In this document: piece after piece, positions 49,014 to 58,052 of the stretch
Layout of the letters: each line of letters opens with the position of its first letter
How positions within the stretch are numbered: position 1 is the first letter of the stretch
DNA from: Phil1 sp040767925
Lineage (GTDB): Bacteria; Bacillota; Clostridia; Christensenellales; CAG-138
Direction: 5' to 3'
DNA length: 64,000 nucleotides
Assembly: GCA_040767925.1 (NCBI GenBank)
Contig: JAXGNN010000003.1
Location: forward strand, 248,001-312,000
The notes under the pieces: generated by a model
Database searches by the model: none
The model's input: only the letters and a program-made list of their open reading frames with translations
Told to the model about the DNA's origin: nothing
Position numbers and translations under genes: made by a program

Positions 49014-49409
49014 ATGATCTATTCAAAGCAACGCGAAGCGATACGCAACGCGCTTTGCTCGGTTTCCTCCCACCCCACGGCGGAGGAGCTGTACGCGCTG
49101 GTCAAGCCCGAACATCCGGGCATCAGCCTCGCGACGGTCTATCGCGACCTGAACCAGCTCGCCGCGCACGGGATGGTATTGCGCATCCACACGCCCGGCG
49201 GCCCCGACCGGTTCGACGGCAACACCAATTCCCACTACCACGCGGTCTGCACCGGATGCGGGCGCACGGTGGACATCTATTCGGACGATATGCCCGACGT
49301 GTGCGCCGCGGCGAACGCCCAGGAGGATATCCTCGTTTCGGACGTGGTGATGCTCTTTAAGGGCGTCTGCAAAGATTGTAGATCAAAATCACAATATACA
49401 CAATGCTGA
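49014..49409 (+). CDS. perR: Fur family regulator, PerR-like
   Basis: PerR senses peroxide by metal-catalysed oxidation and represses defence genes. The 131-residue protein has an HTH domain (HPTAEELYALVKPEHPGISL, ATVYRDLNQLAAHG), then DRFDGNTNSHYHAVC, which holds the His pair and an Asp at the regulatory metal site, and two CxxC pairs (CTGCG and CKDC) for structural zinc. The Asp in RFD favours PerR over Fur. I chose ATG 49014, 6 nt after AGGAGG. It is cotranscribed with rubrerythrin 14 bp downstream, a typical PerR target. Confidence 0.9.
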   Translation: MIYSKQREAIRNALCSVSSHPTAEELYALVKPEHPGISLATVYRDLNQLAAHGMVLRIHTPGGPDRFDGNTNSHYHAVCTGCGRTVDIYSDDMPDVCAAANAQEDILVSDVVMLFKGVCKDCRSKSQYTQC

Positions 49410-49423
49410 AAGGAGAACCCATC

Positions 49424-49966
49424 ATGAAAGAACTCAAGGGCACAAGGACGGAGGCCAACCTCTTCGCGGCGTTTGCCGGCGAATCTCAGGCCAGGAACAA
49501 GTACAGCTACTACGCCTCCCAGGCGCGCAAGGACGGCTACAACCAGATCGCGGACATCTTCGAGGAAACCGCGGCCAACGAGAAGGAGCACGCTAAGCTC
49601 TGGTTCAAGTTCCTGCACGGCGGCAAGGTCCCCACCACCACCGACAACCTCAAGGACGCCGCCGCGGGCGAGAACTACGAGTGGACCGACATGTACGCGG
49701 GCTTTGCCAAGACGGCGCGCGAGGAGGGCTTCGACGAGATCGCGCGGCTGATGGAAGGCGTCGCTAAAATAGAGAAGAACCACGAGGAGCGCTATCTCAA
49801 GCTGCTCGCCAACATCGAGGAGGGCAAGGTGTTCGCCCGCAACGGCGTGTATGTCTGGAAGTGCGCCAACTGCGGCCACGTCCACATCGGCGAGACCGCG
49901 CCGCAGCTCTGCCCTGTCTGCGCGCACCCGCAGGCCTACTTCGAGATCAAGGCCGAAAACTATTAA
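49424..49966 (+). CDS. rbr: Rubrerythrin
   Basis: Rubrerythrin reduces hydrogen peroxide in anaerobes with a diiron centre fed by a rubredoxin-type iron. The 180-residue protein has the diiron helices ANLFAAFAGESQARNKYSYY and EETAANEKEHAKLWFKFL, then EEGFDEIARLMEGVAKIEKN with EKNHEERY, and a C-terminal rubredoxin-like domain with CANCG and CPVC. Length is normal. I chose ATG 49424 after AAGGAGA. It follows perR, so it is derepressed by peroxide, and ends at a GC-rich terminator. Confidence 0.97.
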   Translation: MKELKGTRTEANLFAAFAGESQARNKYSYYASQARKDGYNQIADIFEETAANEKEHAKLWFKFLHGGKVPTTTDNLKDAAAGENYEWTDMYAGFAKTAREEGFDEIARLMEGVAKIEKNHEERYLKLLANIEEGKVFARNGVYVWKCANCGHVHIGETAPQLCPVCAHPQAYFEIKAENY

Positions 49967-49991
49967 GCCGAAAAACGCTTCCCCACCCCCG

Positions 49992-50010
49992 CCCCGCGCG
50001 GGGGTTTTTT
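49992..50010 (+). terminator. Terminator of perR-rbr
   Basis: A CCCCGCGCGGGG palindromic stem is followed by GTTTTTT. Confidence 0.88.
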
Positions 50011-50080
50011 CTCGCGCGAGGGATGATTTTTCATCCCGGATGTTATAGAATGGATGTATCAATGATGTGAGGTGCACAAG

Positions 50081-51202
50081 ATGTTCTATCGTGAAATCGG
50101 CGGATTGAAGGTATCCGCGCTCGGCTTCGGCTGCATGCGCTTCCCCGTTAAGGACGGCCATATCGACGGGCCCGAGGCGGAAAAGCTGCTCCTTCGCGCC
50201 TATGAGGGCGGCGTGAACTATTTCGACACGGCCTACAATTATCATAATATGGAAAGCGAGCCGTTCGTGGGCAAGGCGTTCTCCGGGCTGCCGCGCGACA
50301 CATACTATCTGGCGACGAAATTTCCGACCTGGAAGCCCGAGTCCCTCGAGGACGCGAAGGAGATTTTCGATTTCCAGCTCAAAAACCTGCAAACCGACCA
50401 TGTGGACTTCTACCTCCTGCACGCGCTCAACCGGGAGCGCTGGGAGAAGATGAAGGCGCTCGGCGTGCTCCCTCTTTTTGAGGAATACCAGCGCCGGGGC
50501 AGGATCAAAAAGCTCGGCTTCTCCTTCCACGATTCCTTCGAGGCGTTCGACGAAATCATCCATGCGCGCAAGTGGGATTTCTGCCAGCTCCAGTTCAACT
50601 ACATGGACGGGGACACGCAGGCGGGCGAGGCGGGCTTAAAGCTCGCCGAATCGCTCGGCATCGGCGTGATCGTCATGGAGCCGGTCAAGGGCGGCGCGCT
50701 CGCAAAGCTGCCCGAGGAAGTGTCCGCCCCCCTCCGAGCGCTCCGGCCGGACGATTCGGACGCAGCCTGGGCGCTGCGTTTCGTCGCGGATTACGAAGCG
50801 ACGAAGGTCATTTTAAGCGGCATGAGCACCATGGAGCAGCTCGAGGACAACCTCGCGACCCTCGCGGCCTATGAGCCTCTCGGGGCAGAGGAAAAGGAAG
50901 CGATCGCGCGGGTTGCCGCGGAGCTTCGCGCGCGCACCAACAACGGCTGCACCGCCTGCCGCTACTGCATGCCCTGCCCCAACGGCGTGGATATCCCGCA
51001 CATGTTCCACATCTGGAACGAGTACGCGCGCTACCGCAACGCCGGGGCCGCGCGGGGCGACTACTTCTTCGCGCCGGAGGGCGCCCGTGCCGACCAGTGC
51101 GTCGAATGCGGCGTCTGCGAGCCCATGTGCCCGCAGCGCATAGAGATCCGCGAGGATCTCAAAAGGATCTCCGCCGAGGAATGGGCGAAGGCGCGGAACT
51201 GA
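50081..51202 (+). CDS. Aldo/keto reductase with C-terminal 4Fe-4S domain
   Basis: An NAD(P)-linked or ferredoxin-linked reductase; substrate unknown. The 373-residue protein has a TIM-barrel aldo/keto reductase part with VSALGFGCMRFPVKDG, VNYFDTAYNYHNMESE (catalytic Asp and Tyr region) and HVDFYLLHALNRE, and a C-terminal ferredoxin-like region with CTACRYCMPCPNGVDIP and CVECGVCEPMCPQRI, enough Cys for two iron-sulfur clusters. I chose ATG 50081, 6 nt after GAGGTG. It is monocistronic with a terminator at 51221. Confidence 0.92.
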   Translation: MFYREIGGLKVSALGFGCMRFPVKDGHIDGPEAEKLLLRAYEGGVNYFDTAYNYHNMESEPFVGKAFSGLPRDTYYLATKFPTWKPESLEDAKEIFDFQLKNLQTDHVDFYLLHALNRERWEKMKALGVLPLFEEYQRRGRIKKLGFSFHDSFEAFDEIIHARKWDFCQLQFNYMDGDTQAGEAGLKLAESLGIGVIVMEPVKGGALAKLPEEVSAPLRALRPDDSDAAWALRFVADYEATKVILSGMSTMEQLEDNLATLAAYEPLGAEEKEAIARVAAELRARTNNGCTACRYCMPCPNGVDIPHMFHIWNEYARYRNAGAARGDYFFAPEGARADQCVECGVCEPMCPQRIEIREDLKRISAEEWAKARN

Positions 51203-51220
51203 ACGGGGATTTATGGAAGA

Positions 51221-51253
51221 CCGCCCGGAAGCGATTCCGCGGCGGCCTTTTTA
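51221..51253 (+). terminator. Terminator of the aldo/keto reductase gene
   Basis: CCGCC-CGGAA and TTCCG-C-GGCGG form an imperfect stem with a GCGA loop, followed by CCTTTTTA. Confidence 0.85.
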
Positions 51254-51278
51254 TGACGGCATAACGATGTTGTTTCAA

Positions 51279-51995
51279 TCAAAGCATCGAGATCATTTCC
51301 TTGCGCAGCGTGCTTAATATGTGCTTTTCCAGGCGCGAAATGTAGCTCTGCGAGATGCCTAGCATATCCGCGACCTGCTTTTGCGTGTATTCCTGCCTGC
51401 CCTCGAGGCCGAAGCGCAGCTCCATGATGCGTTTTTCCCTTGGGGAGAGCTTGCGCATGGCGATGGTCAGAAGTTCCTTATCCACCTCGTCCTCGAGGTC
51501 GCGGCAGACGAGGTCGCCCTCCGTGCCGAGGATGTCCGAGAGGAGCAGCTCGTTGCCGTCCCAGTCGATGTTGAGGGGTTCGTCAAGGGATACCTCGAGC
51601 TTGAGGCGGCAGCTTCTTCGAAGGTACATCAAAATTTCGTTCTCGATGCAGCGCGAGGCGTATGTGGCGAGCTTGATGCGCTTCTCGGTATCGAAGGTAT
51701 TTACCGCCTTGATGAGGCCGATCGTCCCGATGGAGATGAGGTCCTCCACGTTCACGCCCGTGTTCTCGAATTTGCGCGCGATATAAACCACGAGCCGGAG
51801 GTTCCGTTCGATGAGCACCTGCCGGACGGAGATATCCCCCGCGGCGAGCGCCCGGATGCAGTCCTCCTCCTCCTTTTTGCTCAAAGGCGGCGGGAGCGCC
51901 TCGCCCGAGTTGACGTAATAGATCGGGAGCGCCTTGCCGACGCGGCGATAAAGCCATGCGAGAATCCGGTAAAGAAAGGTGATCAGCGTTTTCAT
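51279..51995 (-). CDS. sigE: Sporulation sigma factor sigma-E
   Basis: Sigma-E directs early mother-cell gene expression. The 238-residue product has a hydrophobic pro-sequence (LITFLYRILAWLYRRVGKAL) that SpoIIGA removes, then region 2 (NLRLVVYIARKFENTGVNVE, LISIGTIGLIKAVNTFD) and region 4 (LSPREKRIMELRFGLEGRQE, MLGISQSYISRLEKHIL). I chose ATG 51995; the spoIIGA stop overlaps it by ATGA, with GGGGAGG upstream. This is the conserved spoIIGA-sigE pair. sigG, often next, is not here. Confidence 0.97.
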   Translation of the reverse strand: MKTLITFLYRILAWLYRRVGKALPIYYVNSGEALPPPLSKKEEEDCIRALAAGDISVRQVLIERNLRLVVYIARKFENTGVNVEDLISIGTIGLIKAVNTFDTEKRIKLATYASRCIENEILMYLRRSCRLKLEVSLDEPLNIDWDGNELLLSDILGTEGDLVCRDLEDEVDKELLTIAMRKLSPREKRIMELRFGLEGRQEYTQKQVADMLGISQSYISRLEKHILSTLRKEMISML

Positions 51996-52741
51996 CGTGC
52001 CTCCCCGAATATTCTGTATGGTATGATTGCCTCCGTGCCGCGAAGCTTCTTCTGAAGCGGCGCGACGAGCGCGTCCGACGCGCGGCCGTCGACGATGAGC
52101 ACGTCGGGCTTGAGCGCGTAGAGCATCGCGTCGCCCGAAACGGTGGACGCGGGAATCGGGATCTTCGCCGCGTCCGCGAGCGCGGGGATGTACGCGGCGA
52201 TCACGGGGAGCCCGCTCACGGGCTCGTAGAGACGCGCCCCCGTATCCCACAGGCCGCGCAGGTGGTGCTCCCTGCCCTCCGCCACGAGGAAAACCTTCGC
52301 GCTGCGGCCGTAAGCCTTCATGCGGAACCTGCGCGCGAGCGTCGGGGCGAACGCCGCGGCCGCCGCCACGATGAGCGCGGTGCGCAACCTCCACGCGCCC
52401 ACGATGGCGCCGCCTTCCAGCCCTCCCCCGTCCGCCACGGCGAGCACAAGAGCGAATCCCCCCACGATCAGCGCCGCGGCGACGGTCGCGCCGAGCGCGC
52501 GCAGGTACGAGCCGAAGCTCCGCACGGGAAACGCGAGCGCCATAGCCATCGCGCACAGGAGCTTCCCCGGGAGCGCGACGAGCGGCGCCCACAGGAGCGA
52601 CGTGAAGGCGAGGGCCGTCCCCAGCAGGGAAAAAAGCAGCAGGCGCCCGAACTTCACCGGCGCCGCGCATAAAGAGGACGCGAGCCGGATCAGCAGCGCA
52701 TCCATGATGAGGTTATCCAGAAGAAACAGCTCGATATACAT
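51992..52741 (-). CDS. spoIIGA: Pro-sigma-E processing peptidase SpoIIGA
   Basis: SpoIIGA is a membrane aspartic protease that activates pro-sigma-E. The 249-residue protein has about five hydrophobic segments starting YIELFLLDNLIMDALLIRL, then a cytoplasmic protease domain with the catalytic LWDTGARLYEPVSGLPV motif near residue 165 (the D in DTG) and PYRIFGEAR at the end. I chose ATG 52741; a GTG three codons upstream is possible. It overlaps sigE by ATGA, so the two are cotranscribed. Confidence 0.93.
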   Translation of the reverse strand: MYIELFLLDNLIMDALLIRLASSLCAAPVKFGRLLLFSLLGTALAFTSLLWAPLVALPGKLLCAMAMALAFPVRSFGSYLRALGATVAAALIVGGFALVLAVADGGGLEGGAIVGAWRLRTALIVAAAAAFAPTLARRFRMKAYGRSAKVFLVAEGREHHLRGLWDTGARLYEPVSGLPVIAAYIPALADAAKIPIPASTVSGDAMLYALKPDVLIVDGRASDALVAPLQKKLRGTEAIIPYRIFGEAR

Positions 52742-52852
52742 ACCCGTCACCGCCCGCGGTCAATGTATCATATTCCCCCCGCCCCATGTGTAGAACCGCG
52801 GCAAAGAAAACAGCCCTTTGCTGTCGAAGGCGGTATGCGCCGCGATTTCTCC

Positions 52853-52881
52853 TTGATAATGCTGGAAAAAATGCTTATACT
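52853..52881 (+). promoter_or_regulatory. Promoter of the M20 amidohydrolase
   Basis: TTGATA (52853-52858), 17 nt, TATACT (52876-52881). ATG 52939 follows at about 58 bp with AAGGAGG. Confidence 0.75.
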
Positions 52882-52938
52882 GTTTTCAATTCCAAGCGCA
52901 CTTCTCACCTACCGACTCATTTCAATAAGGAGGCCGCC

Positions 52939-54108
52939 ATGAAAGAAAGGATACTCGCCGCAATCGAAGCCGCAGGCCCCGAGCTCGACGCGCTGAGCCG
53001 CAGCATCTACGACCATCCGGAGCTTGGCTACGAGGAATTCAAGGCATGCGCGTGGCATGTGGAACTGCTGGAGAAGCACGGTTTTTCCGTGGAAAAGAAC
53101 TACTGCGGCATGGAAACCGCCTATAAGGCCACATACGACTCCGGCAAGCCCGGCCTCACGGTCGCGTACCTTGCGGAATACGACGCGCTGCCCGGCGTCG
53201 GCCACGGCTGCGGGCACAACATACTCGGCGCGACCAGCCTCGGCGCGGGGATCGCGCTCAGGAGCGTCATCGGCGAGACCGGCGGCAAAGCGGTCGTGTT
53301 CGGCACGCCGGCGGAGGAAACGAGCGGCGCGAAGGTCGTTTTCGCAGAAGAAGGCAAGTTCGCGGACGTGGACGTCGCCATGATGGCGCATCCCTCCGAC
53401 GCCAACACGCGCAGCGGCTCCTCCCTCGCGCTGATGCCGGTGCGCTTCGAGTTCTTCGGCAAGCCGGCGCACGCCTCCTCCGACCCGTGGCACGGCGTCA
53501 ACGCGCTCGACGCCGCCATACAGACCATCAACGCCATCAACGCGCTGCGCGAGCACGTGCTGCCCACCTCCCGCATGCACGGGGTGATTCTGAACGGAGG
53601 CGTCGCGCCCAACGTCGTGCCCGAATACACGAAGGTGGATTATTACGTGCGCTCCACGACGAAGTCGTACAACGAGGAGCTCGTGGAAAAGGTCAAGAAC
53701 TGCGCGCGCGCGGGCGCCCTCGCGACGGGCTGCCGGCTCGAGATCACGCGCTTCGAGCTCCCTTATGACAACCTCGTGACCAACGAAGCGCTGGCGGACG
53801 CTTTCGCCGAGGCGCTCTATGACATTTCCGGCATCGTCGTGCGGCCGCCCAAGAAGGACCTCGGCTCGCTCGACGCGGGCCAGGTCAGCCAGTGCTGCCC
53901 GACCATACACGCCTGGTTCGACATCACGGAGGGCAAAAAGGGCATCTCGGGCCATTCGCGCGAGTTCGCGGAATGCACGCTCTCCGATTACGCCAAGGAG
54001 CAGATGCGCCGCACGGCGGCCGCCCTCGCGCTGACCGGCGCGCGCGTCGCCTCCGATTCCGCGCTCTACCGCCGCGTCCGCGAGGAGTTTGAAAAGTCGG
54101 AGAAATAG
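52939..54108 (+). CDS. M20 family amidohydrolase (AbgB-like)
   Basis: A zinc aminoacylase or peptidase-like hydrolase. The 389-residue protein has LSRSIYDHPELGYEEFKACA, VAYLAEYDALPGVGHGCGHN with Asp and His ligands, VFGTPAEETSGAKVVF with the catalytic Glu pair, and the lid domain PVRFEFFGKPAHASSDPWHG. These match the AbgB/aminobenzoyl-glutamate hydrolase-like and PM20D2-like groups. Substrate is unknown; a folate-catabolite substrate would fit AbgB but is only inference. ATG 52939 follows AAGGAGG. It ends at a terminator at 54139. Confidence 0.88.
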   Translation: MKERILAAIEAAGPELDALSRSIYDHPELGYEEFKACAWHVELLEKHGFSVEKNYCGMETAYKATYDSGKPGLTVAYLAEYDALPGVGHGCGHNILGATSLGAGIALRSVIGETGGKAVVFGTPAEETSGAKVVFAEEGKFADVDVAMMAHPSDANTRSGSSLALMPVRFEFFGKPAHASSDPWHGVNALDAAIQTINAINALREHVLPTSRMHGVILNGGVAPNVVPEYTKVDYYVRSTTKSYNEELVEKVKNCARAGALATGCRLEITRFELPYDNLVTNEALADAFAEALYDISGIVVRPPKKDLGSLDAGQVSQCCPTIHAWFDITEGKKGISGHSREFAECTLSDYAKEQMRRTAAALALTGARVASDSALYRRVREEFEKSEK

Positions 54109-54138
54109 GCTTTTCAGGAACAAGCGATTCTGTGGAAA

Positions 54139-54169
54139 AAGGTCTCCGCTTCGCGCGGAGACCTTCTTT
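54139..54169 (+). terminator. Terminator of the M20 gene
   Basis: AAGGTCTCCGC and GCGGAGACCTT form a perfect 11-bp stem with a TTCGC loop, followed by CTTTG. The following stretch to 54304 has a CCGATAA/TTATCGG repeat but no gene. Confidence 0.85.
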
Positions 54170-54304
54170 GAGGAGATTCAAACCGAAAAAACCCCTTGCC
54201 CTTGCCGATAACGCCCACCTCCTTGACGGTTATAGCTTATCGGACGAACGCGTCCCCGGTATGGACGGAAAAGGGATCCTTCATGTACGATTGTGACGAG
54301 TTCC

Positions 54305-55312
54305 TCACAGCAGCGTCACACCCGCCTTCGCGCAAACATCGAGGGTTTCCTCATCCCAGATGGAGCTTTGCACCTCGCCGATGTGCGCCTTGCCCATGAG
54401 GAGCATGCACAGGCGGGACTGCCCGATGCCCCCGCCGATGGTCAGCGGGAGCTCGCCCGCGAGCAGCGCCTTGTGGAAGGGCAGGCTCCGCCGCGCGTCG
54501 CAATTGAGCTTTTTAAGCTGACTGTCCATGGATTGCGGGTCCACGCGGATGCCCATGGAGGAAATTTCAAACGCGCCGCCGAGCACCTCGTTGTGGAAGA
54601 TGATGTCCCCGTTGAGGCTCCAGTCGTCGTAATCCGGGGCGCGCCTGTCGTGCGGCAGGCCGTCGCTGAGCTTTTCGCCGATGCCGATGATGAACACCGT
54701 GCCGCATTCGCGCGCGATCGCGTGCTCTCGCGCCTTGGCGTCGAGGCCGGGATAGCGCTCGAGAAGCTCCTGCGACTCGACGAAGCGGACTTCCCGGTTG
54801 ATTTGGGTTTCAACCTGCGGAAAACGAGCCCTGAGCGCGTCGAGCGTGTCGCAGATGGAGCTGACGATGGCGCGCACGGTGGTTTTTAAATAATCCTTCG
54901 TCCTGTCTTCGGCGAAAATCACCTTTTCCCAGTCCCACTGGTCGACATAGACCGAGTGGAGGTTGTCGAGCTCCTCGTCGCGCCGGATGGCGTTCATGTC
55001 CGTATAGAGGCCGCAGCCGGGCTGAAAGCCGTACCGGTGGAGCGCCATGCGCTTCCACTTCGCGAGCGACTGCACCACCTGCGCGTCGGTTTTGGCGGAA
55101 GGGATGTCGAAGCTCACCGGCCGCTCCACGCCGCTCAGGTCGTCGTTCAGTCCGCTCTGAGGAGTCACGAACAAGGGCGCGCTCACGCGCCTGATATTCA
55201 GCGCGTTGGAGAGCGACGCCTCAAAAGTGCGCTTCACGAGGACGATCGCGTCCTGCGTCTCAGAAACGGACAGCGCGGACCGGTAGCCGACGGGGATCGT
55301 GGTTTTTGCCAT
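54305..55312 (-). CDS. asnA: Aspartate--ammonia ligase
   Basis: AsnA makes asparagine from aspartate, ammonia and ATP; its fold is like class II tRNA synthetases. The 335-residue protein has IVLVKRTFEASLSNALNIRR, VSAPLFVTPQSGLNDDLSG, VSFDIPSAKTDAQVVQSLAK, YVDQWDWEKVI and the C-terminal GGGIGQSRLCMLLMGKAHIG. All main family blocks are present. I chose ATG 55312, 6 nt after GGAGG. It lies in a single-gene unit on the minus strand between the M20 gene and ftsZ. Confidence 0.97.
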   Translation of the reverse strand: MAKTTIPVGYRSALSVSETQDAIVLVKRTFEASLSNALNIRRVSAPLFVTPQSGLNDDLSGVERPVSFDIPSAKTDAQVVQSLAKWKRMALHRYGFQPGCGLYTDMNAIRRDEELDNLHSVYVDQWDWEKVIFAEDRTKDYLKTTVRAIVSSICDTLDALRARFPQVETQINREVRFVESQELLERYPGLDAKAREHAIARECGTVFIIGIGEKLSDGLPHDRRAPDYDDWSLNGDIIFHNEVLGGAFEISSMGIRVDPQSMDSQLKKLNCDARRSLPFHKALLAGELPLTIGGGIGQSRLCMLLMGKAHIGEVQSSIWDEETLDVCAKAGVTLL

Positions 55313-55373
55313 ACGGAGCCTCCAATGGAAAAATTTCTGTTTATGATATCGCAAATATATGCGAAAAGCAACC

Positions 55374-55411
55374 GAAAAAAAGGGCCCCCGCCAAATATTA
55401 GCGGAAGCCGT
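55374..55411 (-). terminator. Terminator at the end of the dcw cluster
   Basis: On the minus strand GGCTTCCGC and GCGGGGGCC form a stem with two G-U pairs, followed by CTTTTTTT. It lies 25 bp after the ftsZ stop and ends the division operon. Confidence 0.8.
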
Positions 55412-55435
55412 TCGGATATAATGACGCGTTATCCT

Positions 55436-56686
55436 TTATTTTCCATCCGGCTTGTTGCGCAGGAAGCTCGGAAGGTCGAGGTTGTTCTTCTCCTTGGGAT
55501 TGTACTCCTCGCGCGGCAGGTCCTTTTTCGTGAAATGAGGCGTGACCTCTTCGCCGTCGGGCAAAGGGGAGGTATATTCAGGCTTTTTTTGCCGCGGGCG
55601 CTCGAGCCAGCTCGAATCCGGGCCGCGGTTGTCGTTCTTGTCGTTTTTCATCTGGCCGATCGTCTGGCGCTGCGGCTGCACAGGCTGCTGCTCCTGGACG
55701 GAGGCGCGGCGCCCCGGCGTGGCCCTTTCATCCTTCGAATCGAAGCCGGTCGCGATGACCGTGATGCGCACCGCGTCGCCGAGTTCCTCGTCGATGCTCG
55801 CGCCGAAGATGATGTTGGCGCTTGGATCGGCGTAGTTCTGGATATACGCCGCGGCGTCGTTGACCTCGAGCATGCCGAGGCCCGGCCCGCCGCAGATGTT
55901 GATGATGACCCCGCGCGCGCCGTTGATGCTCGTCTCGAGCAGCGCGCTCTCCACGGCCTGCTTGGCCGCGTTGACGGCGCGCTCGTCCCCCGTGGCGATG
56001 CCGATGCCCATATGGGCCATGCCGCGCTCCTTCATGATGGTGCGCACGTCCGCGAAGTCGAGGTTGATGAGGCCCGGCACGGCGATGAGGTCGCTGATAC
56101 CCTGCACGCCCTGGCGAAGCACGTCGTCCGCGATGAGGAAGGCTTCCGTGAGGGTGACGTTGCGGCCCGTGTCGAGCAACCTGTCGTTGGGCACGATGAT
56201 GAGCGTGTCCACGTTATCCTTGAGGTTCGTGATGCCGTTGACGGCGTTGTTCATCCGCACCTTGCCCTCGAAGGAGAAGGGCTTCGTGACGACGCCGATG
56301 GTGAGTATGCCAAGCTCCTTCGCGCACTCGGCGACGATGGGCGCCGCGCCCGTGCCTGTGCCGCCGCCCATGCCGGCGGTGATGAACACGAGGTCCGCCC
56401 CCTTGAGCGCTTCGGAGACGGTATCCCGGCTTTCCTCGGCGGCCTTGCGCCCCATCTCGGGGTCCGCGCCCGCGCCGAGGCCGCGCGTGACCTTCTCGCC
56501 GATCTGGATCTTCTGGTTCGCGCGCGAGAGGTTGAGGAACTGCTTGTCCGTGTTGACGGATATGAATTCCACTCCGCGCAGCCCGTATTGAATCATGCGG
56601 TCGACGGCGTTATTGCCGGCGCCCCCCACGCCCACGACCTTCAGTTGGGCCGGCTGGCTGCTCTCAAAATCCAGACCGAACGGCAT
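55436..56686 (-). CDS. ftsZ: Cell division protein FtsZ
   Basis: FtsZ is the tubulin-like GTPase of the division ring. The 416-residue protein has QLKVVGVGGAGNNAVDRM, the GTP-binding GMGGGTGTGAAP at about residue 106, and the T7 loop NLDFADVRTIM. A Gln/Pro-rich linker leads to the C-terminal peptide LDLPSFLRNK, which binds FtsA and SepF. Length is normal. It starts 13 bp after ftsA and ends the cluster. Confidence 0.98.
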   Translation of the reverse strand: MPFGLDFESSQPAQLKVVGVGGAGNNAVDRMIQYGLRGVEFISVNTDKQFLNLSRANQKIQIGEKVTRGLGAGADPEMGRKAAEESRDTVSEALKGADLVFITAGMGGGTGTGAAPIVAECAKELGILTIGVVTKPFSFEGKVRMNNAVNGITNLKDNVDTLIIVPNDRLLDTGRNVTLTEAFLIADDVLRQGVQGISDLIAVPGLINLDFADVRTIMKERGMAHMGIGIATGDERAVNAAKQAVESALLETSINGARGVIINICGGPGLGMLEVNDAAAYIQNYADPSANIIFGASIDEELGDAVRITVIATGFDSKDERATPGRRASVQEQQPVQPQRQTIGQMKNDKNDNRGPDSSWLERPRQKKPEYTSPLPDGEEVTPHFTKKDLPREEYNPKEKNNLDLPSFLRNKPDGK

Positions 56687-56699
56687 TTGATTATCCTCC

Positions 56700-57899
56700 T
56701 TATATTTTGAAGAAATCCCTTAATTTCCTGAACGCTTTTCTCCTGAGTCCCGCGCCCTCGAGCCTGCCGGCGTTGTCCTCGTCCGTGGCGTGCATCACGA
56801 AATCCATCACGGAGAAGGCGCTCGCGTAATTGGGCGAGCTCAGCCGCGGCATCCACGGCATCCTGACCTGTATGGGGGCGCCCATCTCGCGCTCCATGAA
56901 CTCGCAGCTCCCGCGCATCAGCGTCAGCCCGCCGCCGGTCATATAGACGCTCACACGGCTCTCCACCGGCGCGCCCATCTCCTCCATCGCAAAGCGGATG
57001 AGCGAGGCAAGCTCGCGCGTGCGCTCCTCGATGATGTACTGGATGGTCTCGTGCTCCACCTTCATCACGCCGCCGCCGGGGTTCCGGATGGTATCTATGC
57101 TGTCCTGATAGTCAAGCGAATAAACATAGCGCCGCTTGACGTTTTCGGCCGTAGCCTTGTTCAAACCGAGGCCGTAGCACAGGTCGGAGGTGAAGTGGTT
57201 TCCGCCCGCCTCGATGATGCGAAGGTCGATGAGCGCGGCGTTTTTCAATAGGCACACGTCCGTATGCGTCGCCCCCGCGTCGATGAGCACCGCGCCGTAC
57301 GCGCGCTCCTCCTCCGGTATGACGAAAAGCCCTTCGGAGAGCGGCACGGCGATGTACATATCCGCGTCGAGCCCCACGCGCAGCAGCGCGTCGGACACGA
57401 GGCGCTTGAAACGCGCGTCCACATAGATGTGGGACACCGTCGCCGAAACCGCCGCCGCGCTCATCCCCACGGGCGTATCCGCGCGGGCGGCGCCGTCCAC
57501 CGAAAACTCGACGGGCGTGCTGCTGATGAGCTCATAGCCGGCCGGCGCCTCGAAATCGAGCGAGGCGTTGATCACCTCGTCCACATCCTTATGGGTCACG
57601 CGCTTCTGCTTCCCGTTGAAGCCGAGCGCGCCGTCGTGGCAGATGAGTTTGATGAACGGGGCCGGAACGCCCACGGAAATATCCCTGACCCGGTGCTTCG
57701 CCTCCGTTTCGGCGGCGGAGAGCGCGTCCACGATCGCGTCGGACAGGCTCTGCTCGTCCTCTATCACGCCGCGGCGGTAGCCGCGGTATTCGCGTATGCC
57801 CGCGCCCTGAACAAGTATGTTGTCCTTGCCATCGTCGCCGCAGATAAGGCATATCACCTTTGAGCTGCCAATATCCAAAATAGCGGTATTCTGGCTCAT
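56700..57899 (-). CDS. ftsA: Cell division protein FtsA (actin-like)
   Basis: FtsA tethers FtsZ to the membrane. The 399-residue protein has TAILDIGSSKVICLICGDD (phosphate 1), GAVLIDAGATHTDVCLLKNA (phosphate 2), SVYMTGGGLTLMRG (adenosine motif) and a 1C-type segment HRVRDISVGVPAPFIKL. It ends in GLRRKAFRKLRDFFKI, an amphipathic membrane-targeting helix. I chose ATG 57899 after GGAGG. The family is FtsA rather than MreB or PilM because of that helix and the ftsZ neighbour. Confidence 0.92.
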   Translation of the reverse strand: MSQNTAILDIGSSKVICLICGDDGKDNILVQGAGIREYRGYRRGVIEDEQSLSDAIVDALSAAETEAKHRVRDISVGVPAPFIKLICHDGALGFNGKQKRVTHKDVDEVINASLDFEAPAGYELISSTPVEFSVDGAARADTPVGMSAAAVSATVSHIYVDARFKRLVSDALLRVGLDADMYIAVPLSEGLFVIPEEERAYGAVLIDAGATHTDVCLLKNAALIDLRIIEAGGNHFTSDLCYGLGLNKATAENVKRRYVYSLDYQDSIDTIRNPGGGVMKVEHETIQYIIEERTRELASLIRFAMEEMGAPVESRVSVYMTGGGLTLMRGSCEFMEREMGAPIQVRMPWMPRLSSPNYASAFSVMDFVMHATDEDNAGRLEGAGLRRKAFRKLRDFFKI

Positions 57900-58052
57900 C
57901 CGTCCTCCGTTCAAACGGGCTGTGCGGCGGGCGGCCGCCTGGCCGAAAACGCGCGGACATACCCATCCCAGTATTCAAAGAATACCACATATACCATATA
58001 TTGTTCAAGACCGCAATACGCTATTCGACCAAATGTTACCAACATACGCGCC